A stretch of DNA of 64,000 bases from Didymella arachidicola (lineage: Eukaryota; Ascomycota; Dothideomycetes; Pleosporales; Didymellaceae): contig CM049994.1 in the NCBI GenBank assembly GCA_016630955.3, forward strand, positions 992,001 through 1,056,000, given 5' to 3'. The position numbers and the translations under genes are program-made. A model generated the notes under the pieces. That model did no database searches and was not told the origin of the DNA. It saw only the letters and a program-made list of their open reading frames with translations. Positions 12,397 through 22,418 of this stretch are shown piece after piece; within the stretch, counting starts at the first letter, position 1, and every line of letters begins with the position of its first letter.

Positions 12397-13575
12397 ATGG
12401 CATACAACAAAGGCTTCAACCCAGATAGGCTGCCTGCGCATGCAGAGCCCGAGCAGGTATGTTGGGAAGATTCACAGTGGTATGCGCGCCATTGACGCTC
12501 TTCAGGCCGCGCAAATGCTCTCTCAGGGCTCACGACCTCCACGAACGTCCAGCGCCCGGCCTGACTACAACAAGCCGGCACCTGCTCCCCCCACAGCTCA
12601 GCACTCATACCGACCAGAAGAGCGCTACGGCGGGCGTCCCCAGAGCTACGAGCAGCGCCCCCCACCTGGCGCATACAACGACAACCGCTACGATTCGCGA
12701 TACGACTCACGACCATCCCATCACGGCGTAGGCAGTCCCCCGCCAGCGAACTACGGCCACGGACCCCCACCACAAGGGTTCCATGGCAGACCACCGATCG
12801 CACAGCAACAGAGACCTCCACCCACACCTGCACCGCCAAGAGACGCTAACGACCGAGATGCGCTGTGGAAGCTGTTTGGAGCTGTCGACAGAGACCAGAG
12901 TGGGTCCTTGACAGAGGCCGAGCTGAGGACTGCGCTTGTCAACGGTGATTGGAGTCCATTTGACCCGCATACCGTGCGCATGATGATCAGGTAAAGTCCC
13001 TCGAAAGGTGTCCTGAAATCACTACTTACAGAAGCAGAATGTTCGACACCGACCGCTCCGGCTCCGTAAACTTCGACGAGTTCTGGTACGTCATCCACTG
13101 TACACTCTGATATCAGTCCTACTGACACCGCTCAGCGGCCTCTGGGGCTTTCTCTCTGCGTGGCGCGGCCTCTTCGACCGCTTCGACGCAGATCACAGCG
13201 GCTCCATCTCCTACGCCGAGTTCAATGAGGCCCTGGTCGCATTTGGGTACCGCCTGTCACAGCAGTTCGTCACACTACTGTACCGCACGTACGACCGGGG
13301 CGGGCAGAACGCCATGAGCTTTGATTTGTTCGTGCAAGCGTGCATCAGTCTTAAGAGGATGACGGACGTGTTCAAGAAGTACGACGAAGACAGGGATGGG
13401 TACATCACATTGAGCTTGTAAGTCGAATCACTAATGGGCTGTGTGTTTTGAATGAGTGGTGCTAATTCGTACGCAGCGAGGAGTTTCTCACAGGTGCGCA
13501 AGCTTTGTTCCTCTTTAACTCGATTTCCGCCGAGACTGATACCGGGTTGTATTAGAAATCATCCGCCAACGTTGA
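12397..13575 (+). CDS. PEF1: penta-EF-hand calcium-binding protein (ALG-2/peflin family)
   Basis: Six exons: 12397-12456, 12506-12990, 13038-13085, 13136-13417, 13477-13493 and 13556-13575, giving 303 residues. The N-terminal ~140 residues are Pro/Gly/Tyr/Arg-rich and disordered, as in peflins. Then follow EF-hands with canonical loops: DRDQSGSLTEAE, DTDRSGSVNFDE, DADHSGSISYAE, and DEDRDGYITLSFEE near the end. The last exon codes only EIIRQR. ALG-2/peflin proteins bind ESCRT or COPII partners in a calcium-dependent way; yeast Pef1 is linked to polar growth and cell wall separation. The third exon can start after either of two acceptors six bases apart (13031 or 13037). The downstream one gives the family length IRMFD; the upstream one would add two residues. 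Confidence 0.93.
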
Positions 13576-14466
13576 GCCAATAAGCTCTACTGATACCAAT
13601 CTTTTGGCTCTACGAGGGTTCCTTGAGTCTGCCTTGGACGCTTCTGAAGCGCGGCTGTCCGCTGGTAGTCAGCACCTGCGGAGAAGCACATGGGATGTGC
13701 AAGCTTTCCAGAGGTCATTGAGGGAGTGACTGCGCTTTGACAGGAAACTGAGGGTGTGAGAATGGTTAATAATTCGATCTACATGATTGTAGTGTAATGC
13801 AGACATTGGATGAGTGGGACAGGAGGCTGGCTAGATACCCGTTGGGTGGATTTGATGAAAAATGACATGACTTTGCTTGCGAAACTGACCCCTGCCAATG
13901 AGCTGACCAGCTGGAATTTCTTGAGTGGTGAAGTTCTGGCTCATTGAGGAGTATCTTGCAACCAGATATTCTCATTGACGACTACAAAATAGTCGCAAGG
14001 AAGCTACAATCATGCATTAATTGAAATGTGAGAAGTTGCCAAGAATCTCCTCAGCGGCCCCTAGGTGCGCTATAGATCATACACAACGCAACCTAAAGAC
14101 CAACTGAATGATACAACGAGTCGTATTAGGCCATTTGCAAGTCTGACCCAGTAAGGACACAACCCTGGAGCAGCCTGCAGAGCCTCGCGTCCCCGCTAAG
14201 AGGACGAATGCGACTGGCCGGCGACCTGCATCTATAGCGGGGCTGACAACAGGTGTCTTGGATACGAGCACCTCACAACACCCCCTCCTCAGGCTCCTCC
14301 ATATGAAGGCTCGATAACAGTTACTTGAGATACTGCACGACCTCAGTGTGAAGGCTCCCACAATCCGGACCCGGCGCCAATACAGCCGCCACGTCAGTCT
14401 GCATATCCCCAACAAACACGATTTCGGCTGAACAGTATCTTCAGTCGACCTGGGATGACCTAAGCG
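13576..14466. other. intergenic region
   Basis: AT-richer than its neighbours. Frames stay below 115 residues and look random. No RNA gene recognised. Confidence 0.5.
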
Positions 14467-15830
14467 ATGAGTAATCCCAGCTGTGGAGAGTATTCAGAGG
14501 CACGTCACTCAAGCTCGAGGTCGAAGTACTATATCGTAGATCTTTGCCGACCCGACAACCTCATTCTGCATCATAAAGCCCTTGCAGTATCAAACATGGA
14601 TCTACCTCACAGGTTCTACATTAGAGCTCCGAGCCTGGCCTTCACTTCGGATGGCCCCATCAAAATTTGAAACGTCATCACAGACACACGACAGCCGCAC
14701 AATCCAATTCTCAGGCTGCAACTTGAAGACATCACCGTTACAAGAAGTACTCAAGCGGGATTCAGTCGCGTGGAAGCTTCTGAAAAGATCTACAAGCTAT
14801 GTGGATCACAATGAGAATCACAAGATACAAAAACCGGACCCACTTTCTACGATGTCGATAGCATTGAGGACCAATTTCTGGCGAGCAGCCTGCGCCCAGC
14901 GATCTCGAGAGACTGCACGATGAACTTGAAATGATCCGGGGTGCCCTGGAATATGACCGGATCTATTTCATCATCGGGTTGAATATTGCTAAAGGCCTGA
15001 AGCACTCGAACGAACGAGTCGCCGACGTTGGTATCAGCCTGGGAGAACAAGATCGAGTCTTACACACAGCGATTGGGCATAGTCTGAAAACGCAACTAGC
15101 CGGACAATATCCACAAGCATACGCTGTGGAAGGTAATTGCATTCTTGCAAATCAGCTGACCATGATCAGATCGAGACATTTACGCTTGTTCGGTCACGGA
15201 GGTCTGGAAAGTATTGCTCTTGTTTCGTTCCAAGCTACTTTGGGAAGGCATGAGAGGCGGAAGTCTATGATCGATTCGGCGAGAGAAGTAGGATTCATCG
15301 CTCCTAGAAAAGAATACAGCGGCCAGGTAGAATTTAGCTACGACTTGATCGCCATGAACCTCGACAAAAAGCCAGACACGAGCTACCATAACGAACAAGA
15401 CCAGCAATCTCCGCTCAAGAGGCCGTTGAAGGCGAACTGAACGCTGGCCTTGAGCCGGACTCACGTATGCATGCCTCGACAGAGCTTACAGTCCGGCTCA
15501 CACTGGACAATTAGAGAGAGGCTCCCATCTTAAATGACGGGCTCAAGGATATCATGCAGTATAGCGAGTATCGCGATGGAAAGGGGTATTGGAGCTGCAC
15601 TCCAGATGAGAGTACACCAAAATCAGCCGTCTCTTTAACAGTCGGAGGTGTACCGGTTATCATGGTAAGCCTCCGACTGTGAAAAGGACGGCTGATTTTT
15701 GCGGAAATTGAGCACGGGGTCGTAGAACAGATCTGTTCTCGACCTAATGGCGTTGAATTGCTGCTTCTTGACGACGCGAGGAGCAGTGCAGACACCAGCA
15801 CACTGGTTGCAGGAACCAGCCAAACAGTAT
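14467..15830 (+). pseudogene. frame-broken remnant of a fungal hypothetical protein gene
   Basis: Coding-like sequence runs on the plus strand but hops between frames. The frame starting at 14467 meets TGA at 14668 and again at 14812, yet stays protein-like on both sides (for example LRLQLEDITVTRSTQAGFSR and FYDVDSIEDQF). Near 14895 the signal moves to the frame of 14931 (LERLHDELEMIRGALEYDR, IYFIIGLNIAKGL, VEFSYDLIAMNL). Around 15400 it moves again (ELNAGLEPDSRMHASTELTV, then TAG at 15512, then ILNDGLKDIMQYSEYRDGKG and SLTVGGVPVIM). From memory, the IYxxxGLxIAKG run resembles a widespread family of uncharacterised fungal proteins with an IxGLKIARG segment; that link is tentative. No set of GT-AG introns I tried removes all the breaks, so decay is more likely than missed splicing. 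Confidence 0.45.
15619..15699. repeat. inverted repeat, 30-nt arms with 21-nt spacer
   Basis: Left arm 15619-15648 and right arm 15670-15699 are reverse complements at 27 of 30 positions: two perfect blocks of 13 and 11 bp separated by a 6-nt symmetric internal loop. It would form a long hairpin in DNA or RNA. The left arm overlaps the coding-like frame of the remnant described at 14467-15830; the right arm covers the GTAAGC that follows it. Confidence 0.85.
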
Positions 15831-17543
15831 GTGTATGGCCGAGGGCGTGACGGGACTGAAAAGGTTGACGTAAGACTGCCTGGCTTCAGACAGATGGTGT
15901 TCTGGGACCCGGATCGCCTTGATTTTGCTCGTATATCCGTCGGCCAATGTGCACAGTAGTGTATATATTTCTACGAGCCAGAGGCCGGCTCGTTGCGATA
16001 GCAGCAGGTGGCGAGAGATGTTGTGCGTCCAGCGCACCTGTACTCCAGCTAACGAGCATGGTTTCGAGGGGTTGAGTGCCTGACTCGGGATGCAAGGAGA
16101 TTCGATGGCCTGGACTGGGAATTGAGCGTTCGGGCCGTTCAGGTTCCTTTATCGCTTTTTGGAGTGCGTCCAAGTCGTGCTTGACGTCTTCTTTGGAGGT
16201 GACGAGTCCACTCTGAGTGATGAGATTTTTCAATGTGACATCAACGGGAGCTTCGGTACTGGACTGAGGCGTGAGGGCTTGCTTGCCTTTGGCGAGGTAT
16301 GCTGGTCTGATTGGAGGTGGACTGTTTGAGGACACAAAGTTGGCCTTCATCAAAGCCAACATGCCAAGGCACAGGAATACTACTTTTGTGGCTTCCTGTT
16401 CTCTCTTCACAGTCGACTCTGGTCTCAAGGTAAGACTCGGCGTTGGATTTGACCAACGCTGTTATTTAGGCTTGAATGGTCTTCTTGACAGCACCCTGGT
16501 TTGTCTCTTGGCCGAAGTACTGCACAGTACGGCGAAACAGCGAAAAAAAAGTATAGTTGCAAATGATCAGCCTTGCATGTCAGAGCGACATTTCGCATGA
16601 ACGGTTTCATTATATCATCCTGAGGATAGTGTACAATCCCCAACGATTGCGCAAGCTGTTTGCACTCATCACTTACTATGGCTTCTTCGTAGGGTGAGTG
16701 ATCGAGCATGATACTGTGAACTAGTTGGGTAGAGTCGGGAAGCGAGCGTCAATGGAGAGCTGAACAAGAGGACTGTAAGAGCAAGGAGCACAGCCATATT
16801 TAGAAGGAAAAAATTGATCGGTGAGGTTCAGCCACTGTGGTGAGCTCCGCAACGCATGGCAAGTTGACTCGACACCTAAGTTGTTCCTGGCCATCAAAAT
16901 TAGGTCTAGGCGCGCGCCTTCCTTTCCAGCACCGAGTCACCCCTCGACCGCGGGGCCGAATCGCGAGACGTGCGAAATGATAGTTTGATGGTCACATATG
17001 AAGCATTTGGGTGGACGTGACGCAAGCAACGAGAATGCAGGACGTAAGCCAGGAATAGTAGTTGTCAATAGAGCCGCAATTGCAGGGGTTCGCAAACATG
17101 GTATCCATTTTCGTCCCTGGAGACTAATCCTTTCTATGTCCACAGCCATCGCCGAGCTTCCAGTGGGCGCAATGCAGCCTGAACGAATGTGGGGTGGGGT
17201 ATAGGGGTATGAGAAAAGAGTAACAAGAGCAGCGAACGCAACAAGGGGGGAATACAACAACCAGAAAGCACAAGAGTCAATCAGTCCATCCGTACAAGAG
17301 AAGTGCACCATACCTGACCAGCCCAACATATGTGTATATTCCGATCCTCTGATAAGAGTGTGTGTTGCTAAGACAATTTGGTGGTGATGGGTGTATCGAG
17401 GTGCACAATATGGGTAACATGCAAAAGCCGACCGTTGACCCGAAAGACTCGCTGTCGTAAATCGTCAAGAAGGTGGTGTATAGAAGTGTAAAGGTCGGAG
17501 AAGATTAAACGGTCGAGATCGAAGCATGAGAAGAAGTAGCTGT
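15831..17543. other. gene-poor stretch with a broken secreted-protein ORF
   Basis: A minus-strand frame of 180 residues (15886-16428) with one hydrophobic segment (VVFLCLGMLALM) has no family resemblance. Upstream on the same strand, an ATG at 16791-16793 opens a typical signal peptide (MAVLLALTVLLFSSPLTLA), but that frame ends after 42 codons. The neighbouring frame continues with protein-like, Cys-containing sequence to about 16425. A single frameshift near 16745 would join them. I could not build an intact gene. From 16800 to 17543 I see nothing. Confidence 0.35.
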
Positions 17544-18608
17544 TCAACCATCATCCTCGGGATCATCATCTTCCTCGTCCTCGTCTTCCTCACTGATGCT
17601 CTGCTGCGCCTTTGTCTTCTTGGGAGGGCCAGCCTTCAGCTGAGTCTGAGATGCCTTGCGCTTGGGGCCTGCGCTCTTGGCTTTGGGTACAGGCGGGGCG
17701 GCGCTGTTCTCCTTGTCATTTTCGCCATCTTTGCCTTGCTGCGCGTCCATTGCAGCGACCTCCTCGGCCGTCAAGAATCGACCACCTGGCCCGCGTGGAC
17801 GACGCATAGCATGATTGTGTCTCGACTCGTGCAAGTACGGCTTGCGACCCTTCGAAGTGAGGCGCAGAGCATCCTCAAGCTTCTGCCTTGCAAGACGGCG
17901 CTTAAGAATTCTGTGGAACTGTTTGGCATTCACATAAAGCGGAGCCTCCTCTGCTTGAGCTCCAGCTACGAGCTCGGGCGACTGTTGGTGTTGCGGTGGC
18001 GCTGCCATCTGAGGTGGGACCGAGATCGATGAACGGGGCCCTACGTGACTCATCACAGGCTGAGGCTGCTGCATCGCAGGACTGCTGATCTGGGTGCTCA
18101 TTCTGCGCTGCTGCATCTGACCAGGAGTCATCTGAACTTGGGAGGCGAGAGGCCCAGCCATACCAGCGGACACAGCAGTGGGCGAGCGCGGGGCTGCACG
18201 TCCATCCTTCTGCAATTGGCCCCCAGCCATGCGCGGTGACTGTGCGACCTGTCCATGCATCGCATTTTGATCATATCCATATGCGCCCGCTGGACCTGCA
18301 GCAGCAGCTGTGGCCATGGCCGCTGCTTGTGTCGGCGACATGCCATAAGCTTGGGGCATGCCCTGCATGTAGCCTTGCTGTGCATAGCCCATCTGTTGTG
18401 GATGTTGCGGGTGTTGCGCACCAGCTTGACCGTAGCCTTGCGACGGAAGGATTGGCGATGTTTGTTGGTACGAGTGCATCTGCTGCTGTTGTGTAGGTGA
18501 CGTTATCGATGGGTTTCCGGCAGCTGGGTTCTGCGCGCCACCATAGGGCTGGATGTGCCCAGGTGCGTGCCCATGGTGGGGCTGTTGGTACTGCGCGTAG
18601 TCTGTCAT
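17544..18608 (-). CDS. hapB: CCAAT-binding complex subunit HapB / NF-YA
   Basis: Single-exon frame on the minus strand; the likely start is the ATG at 18606-18608 (MTDYAQYQQ), giving 354 residues, with an in-frame upstream ATG at 18656. Residues ~220-285 form the NF-YA/HAP2 core: [20 protein letters not shown] (subunit association), a linker, then [20 protein letters not shown] (DNA recognition of CCAAT). The N-terminal half is Gln/Pro/Met/Ala-rich, a common activation-domain composition; the C-terminus is lysine-rich and then very acidic. With HapC and HapE it forms the CCAAT-binding complex, which in fungi controls respiration, redox and iron homeostasis genes. Length and domain position match filamentous fungal HapB. 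Confidence 0.95.
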   Translation of the reverse strand: MTDYAQYQQPHHGHAPGHIQPYGGAQNPAAGNPSITSPTQQQQMHSYQQTSPILPSQGYGQAGAQHPQHPQQMGYAQQGYMQGMPQAYGMSPTQAAAMATAAAAGPAGAYGYDQNAMHGQVAQSPRMAGGQLQKDGRAAPRSPTAVSAGMAGPLASQVQMTPGQMQQRRMSTQISSPAMQQPQPVMSHVGPRSSISVPPQMAAPPQHQQSPELVAGAQAEEAPLYVNAKQFHRILKRRLARQKLEDALRLTSKGRKPYLHESRHNHAMRRPRGPGGRFLTAEEVAAMDAQQGKDGENDKENSAAPPVPKAKSAGPKRKASQTQLKAGPPKKTKAQQSISEEDEDEEDDDPEDDG

Positions 18609-18656
18609 GGTAGGAATACGTGGTGTGGGTGTGGTGGGTGTACAAGGCAGGCTCAA

Positions 18657-21600
18657 CGCGCGCGACTTGGATGCGGCTTAGTTGTGAATATTACCCCGAA
18701 CGCGCCACTGGCTGACACAGATGCAGGGTACTTGATCCTCGTGGAAGCCTCAGTCGTATACAGAAGGAGCCTCAATTGCGAGTGCTCGTGTTCTACGTTG
18801 CCTGGGGCGGAGTGTCGTATGATTCGTAGAGTGTGTATGATGAGCGCGCAGGGACGCGACTTAGATAGTAGATCTTCGGAGGATGGTTGGAGGATGGCAG
18901 CCTAGAACTGGGACCGAAATTAGTACGCGACCAATAACGCGTATAACAAGCGTCTGGAGGCTTACGGGGGATTGAGTCGGGCTTGATTGAAGACTCGGTG
19001 GCTGATTTGACAGTGGGCTAGGTCGTGAGGGCTACTGTGATAGATGCGTCTTGTTGCTAATCAAGAGCGGGAAGGGTGTCTCTAGGCGCGCAGTACAAGT
19101 TGGTCACGTCGCGGTAGATCTGGTGCTTGATGCGTTGTCAATGGCCACGCTTATGAGGCGAATTGCTTGAGACGCGCACGGGTGAGGTCTCAGCGCGGAT
19201 CTTGAGGCGCAATGACGACGATTGGGTGCCGAGTCAGATCTGGGGCGGTGCACTCGCACAGAGAGCAGAGTGGACCGGCGAGAGTAAGAATAGGCAGTCT
19301 AAGGGCCCGCTCCGTGTGGGGAAGAGTCCGTTTCAGGACTTCACCCAGTCAAAAGAGACTGCGAATGATGTCTACACTGTTAAGAGTAACCGTCAGCTAG
19401 TCCGAGGCACGAGTACTCGAGCAATTGGAGGAGGTCGAGGGGAGGCATGTGTTGGCGGGCGGGCGATTGGAGGTGATGCGTTGGCAATGCAGGTTCATGC
19501 ACGCCCCAGAAGACACTTACCGACTTTAATCAGCACGGCACATGCACGTCGCAAATGCACACTGGGCCGATTGCTGCGCCGGCGAGGTGACGCTGGCGGG
19601 CGTGGTAGGCGTGGTAGGGCTTGGTAGCGGTGATGCTAGAGCGTGCTCGGATGGCGGCTCCCAGCTCAGTGCTTGTTGGGGCGACCAGCGACCGCGCAGC
19701 GATATATTGTGCAGTGCGCAGGTGATGCCGGGCGACAGTGAGGTCAGTCCAAGCAGCAGGCAGCGCGCGCGATACAAAGCTGGACAGCGTTACTGAGCCG
19801 TGTTCCTTGTGCCTGCTGGGGCGCTGTTAGCAGGAGCGCATGGCAGGCCAGGAAGGCGTGACGGTATACGGCGCTGGGGCCGGCATGCCAGCTCGACAGC
19901 TCTGGGGGCGAGCTGCGCGCAATAACAATGCAAAACGAACATGGCGGCGCGTCGCGACAACAGCAGTCGACGATGAGTTGCGCCAGACAGACGGGGCGTG
20001 GTGGACTTACGGATGCAGCAGGCCGCAGCAAAGATGGGTCACGAGATTTTGTGGTGGTGAGGAGCGCGACTCGCGTTGACTGGCGGAGAAGGCGGCAGGA
20101 CGCAGCTCTTGTCTTACCGACGCGTGCAGACACTGCTGCGCACAGAACCTGCGACGGGCAGCACGCCGTGTGGAAGCGCCGACAAGATACACAAAGGTAC
20201 CCGGTGCGATTTGACGTGTTGTGACCACGAGCGCGTTGTAGCGCAAGACTCGTGATTCTGGTTGATGCGATGGCTAGTCGTGGTGGTGCAGGATGATTGG
20301 AGAAGGAAGGAGAAGCTGTGGTTGGGCGCGAGAGGGAAAGGGCGATGGGCGGGGTTCTTCTATTCGCGGAAGGCGCGGCCTGCCGACAGGGATGCTCGCC
20401 AATAAGGTCAGCCACGGGCGTGTCTTTCGCGACGCCCCAGCAGCTCGCGGCGCTGGGGTCTCTTGTGCGCGACCATGCTGCACATCACGCTTGGTGGCCG
20501 TCGTTCTGGGGAAGTGCGTTGATGTTCGTTGTGTCCACGCCCGACTGGGCTCCAACGTCAATCGCAGCGCAAGGCAGCTCGAGCGGTGTCTTCAGCGCAG
20601 CCACGGACAAGGGAGAGGAGCCGGCCGTCATGGGCCGGCTCAAGAAGCGGGCAGCAGCAGCAGCGCGGTCAGCCCGAGGGCCTACGCAATGTGCAATCGA
20701 GTCCGTGGCAGGTGGACGCGAATGTGCTGCTCATCACTGTCCTGCGGCTCCCGCCCGCCAGGCGCGAAATAAATGCACATCTCACAGGCAAATCACAGTC
20801 GCACGCCGCCGAAAATCCCGCGCGCGTAGCCAACGTGATCCCGCAGCGCGCAAACTCGCTGTGAGTCCTCGCGGCCGATTGGCGAGCTGGTCGAAATTGC
20901 GGCCCCCCCCCCCAGCTTTGCACTGCGAGCTGCGCGCCCAAGCTCCCAGAGGGGCCCAGCGCTCCGAGACCGCAAGCCTCAACAACAGACACAGAGTGCA
21001 TCTGCAAAGACAGCAAACATCACGGCCGTCGGTATCACTCGGGTCAGACAGTCGCGCCGCCGTCACAGTCGCACAGGGCACATGTCTACCTGCCCTGCGC
21101 AAAACCTGCCTCTGCATACCAGTCCGTCATCTTCTCAGGGTTTCTCCAGGGCCCAAGTGTTGCCCCGCGGTCTGCCCTGGTTGCCGTGAAGGCCTCGCGC
21201 TGCTGCTGTGTTTCGCGCCGATTATCGAGCTGCGATGCTGCCATCTGGCATCCATTGGCTCAGCAGCTGTCTCGTCTACGTCTCAGAAAACATACAACGT
21301 CAGCACCATGCTATGCAGCTTAGCCCGCGCCTGAGCGTCCGAGCTTCTGATCGTCATGAGCACATGGACGAGGCGTGTCTGTGGGTGCAGATCGCTCAAA
21401 CGCCTCGTCCAGATGGCATGTCTCGCCTGCGTCAACCTTGTGTGCATAGGGGCAAGACTTCTTGCCTTCGTGTGCTGAACAAAGGCGCTTGAACAAAGCG
21501 CCGCGCTCGAGAAACAAGTTCCCAGCCTCAGGCCTTCCTTGCTGCGTCATCCCGTTCACGGTCCACCGCGTCGAGCCGGTGCCAGCCCGCGATCTTGGTC

Positions 21601-22418
21601 CGGCCGACAAGCATGTGAAGTCACACCAATGATGACAGCGTAGGATTGATACTGCGTACAGTGCCATCCCACCTTGTCGCGAATGGAAACTCGAGGGAAC
21701 AAACTTGCGTCGTTCGAGAAGGGCGATCAATCTGCGTACGCCGACGTTGCGAAATCCCTCGTAGTCAGCAACGGCTGTTGACGGGGCCTGGGCTTTGGTC
21801 TTGGACTGCATCCCTGACCAGTTTGGCCAAGGCGAAAGGCGGGTACGTTTGCAGCAAAGCTTTGTGCAGTCCTCCTCGGAAATGTTCAAATCTCTGGCTC
21901 AAGACTGGCCTCGCCGACCAGGCTCGAGTCCTCGAGTCCTCGACTCCATCTTCGAGTGCATCATGCCTTACCTCCGCAGGGGACACAATTGCAACTCTGA
22001 TGGGGTGCATTTGAACACAGCAGCGACCCGTGCGGGCACGCGATTCTTCCCTGATTCTTCGATCAAGGTAGTGTCACCGTTGCTATGTTTGATGTGGTGC
22101 ACGCAATCGAGTCCTGCATTGCTCGCCTTACATGTGTGGTGCCATCGCCCACTACACAACAGGCAATGCTTCCGGTGAGGAGCTTGTACGGCAGTTCGTA
22201 AGGTGTTGCATCATCTTGATTTGAATTTCGGTATGTCATTATGCTCTACATCTACCATGATATACAATCAAGCAAGGTGCAAGCGATGGCGTGACCGCCA
22301 AAGAGGCGATTTTGTACGGGGGATATAGTTGAGACGTGTGAACCAAAATCGTAAAGCGTAAATAGTACTTAGATTGCAGCAAACTCGTACATCGTGATGT
22401 TCTTTACAAGCAGAACTG
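18657..22418. other. long GC-rich region without a supported gene
   Basis: Nearly 3.8 kb between the HapB 5' end and the 3' end of the large C2H2 gene. It holds many overlapping frames on both strands, the longest 345 residues at 20297-21334, all Arg/Ala/Ser-rich with no motif, as expected of GC-rich noncoding DNA. A run of 11 C lies at 20903-20913. It may hold the HapB promoter and long 5' UTR, or a noncoding transcript. Confidence 0.5.

Noticed and set aside
20297..21334. 345-residue plus-strand frame
   Set aside because: Arg/Ala/Ser/Cys-rich with no motif, no splice context, and equally long frames on the other strand; expected by chance in GC-rich DNA.
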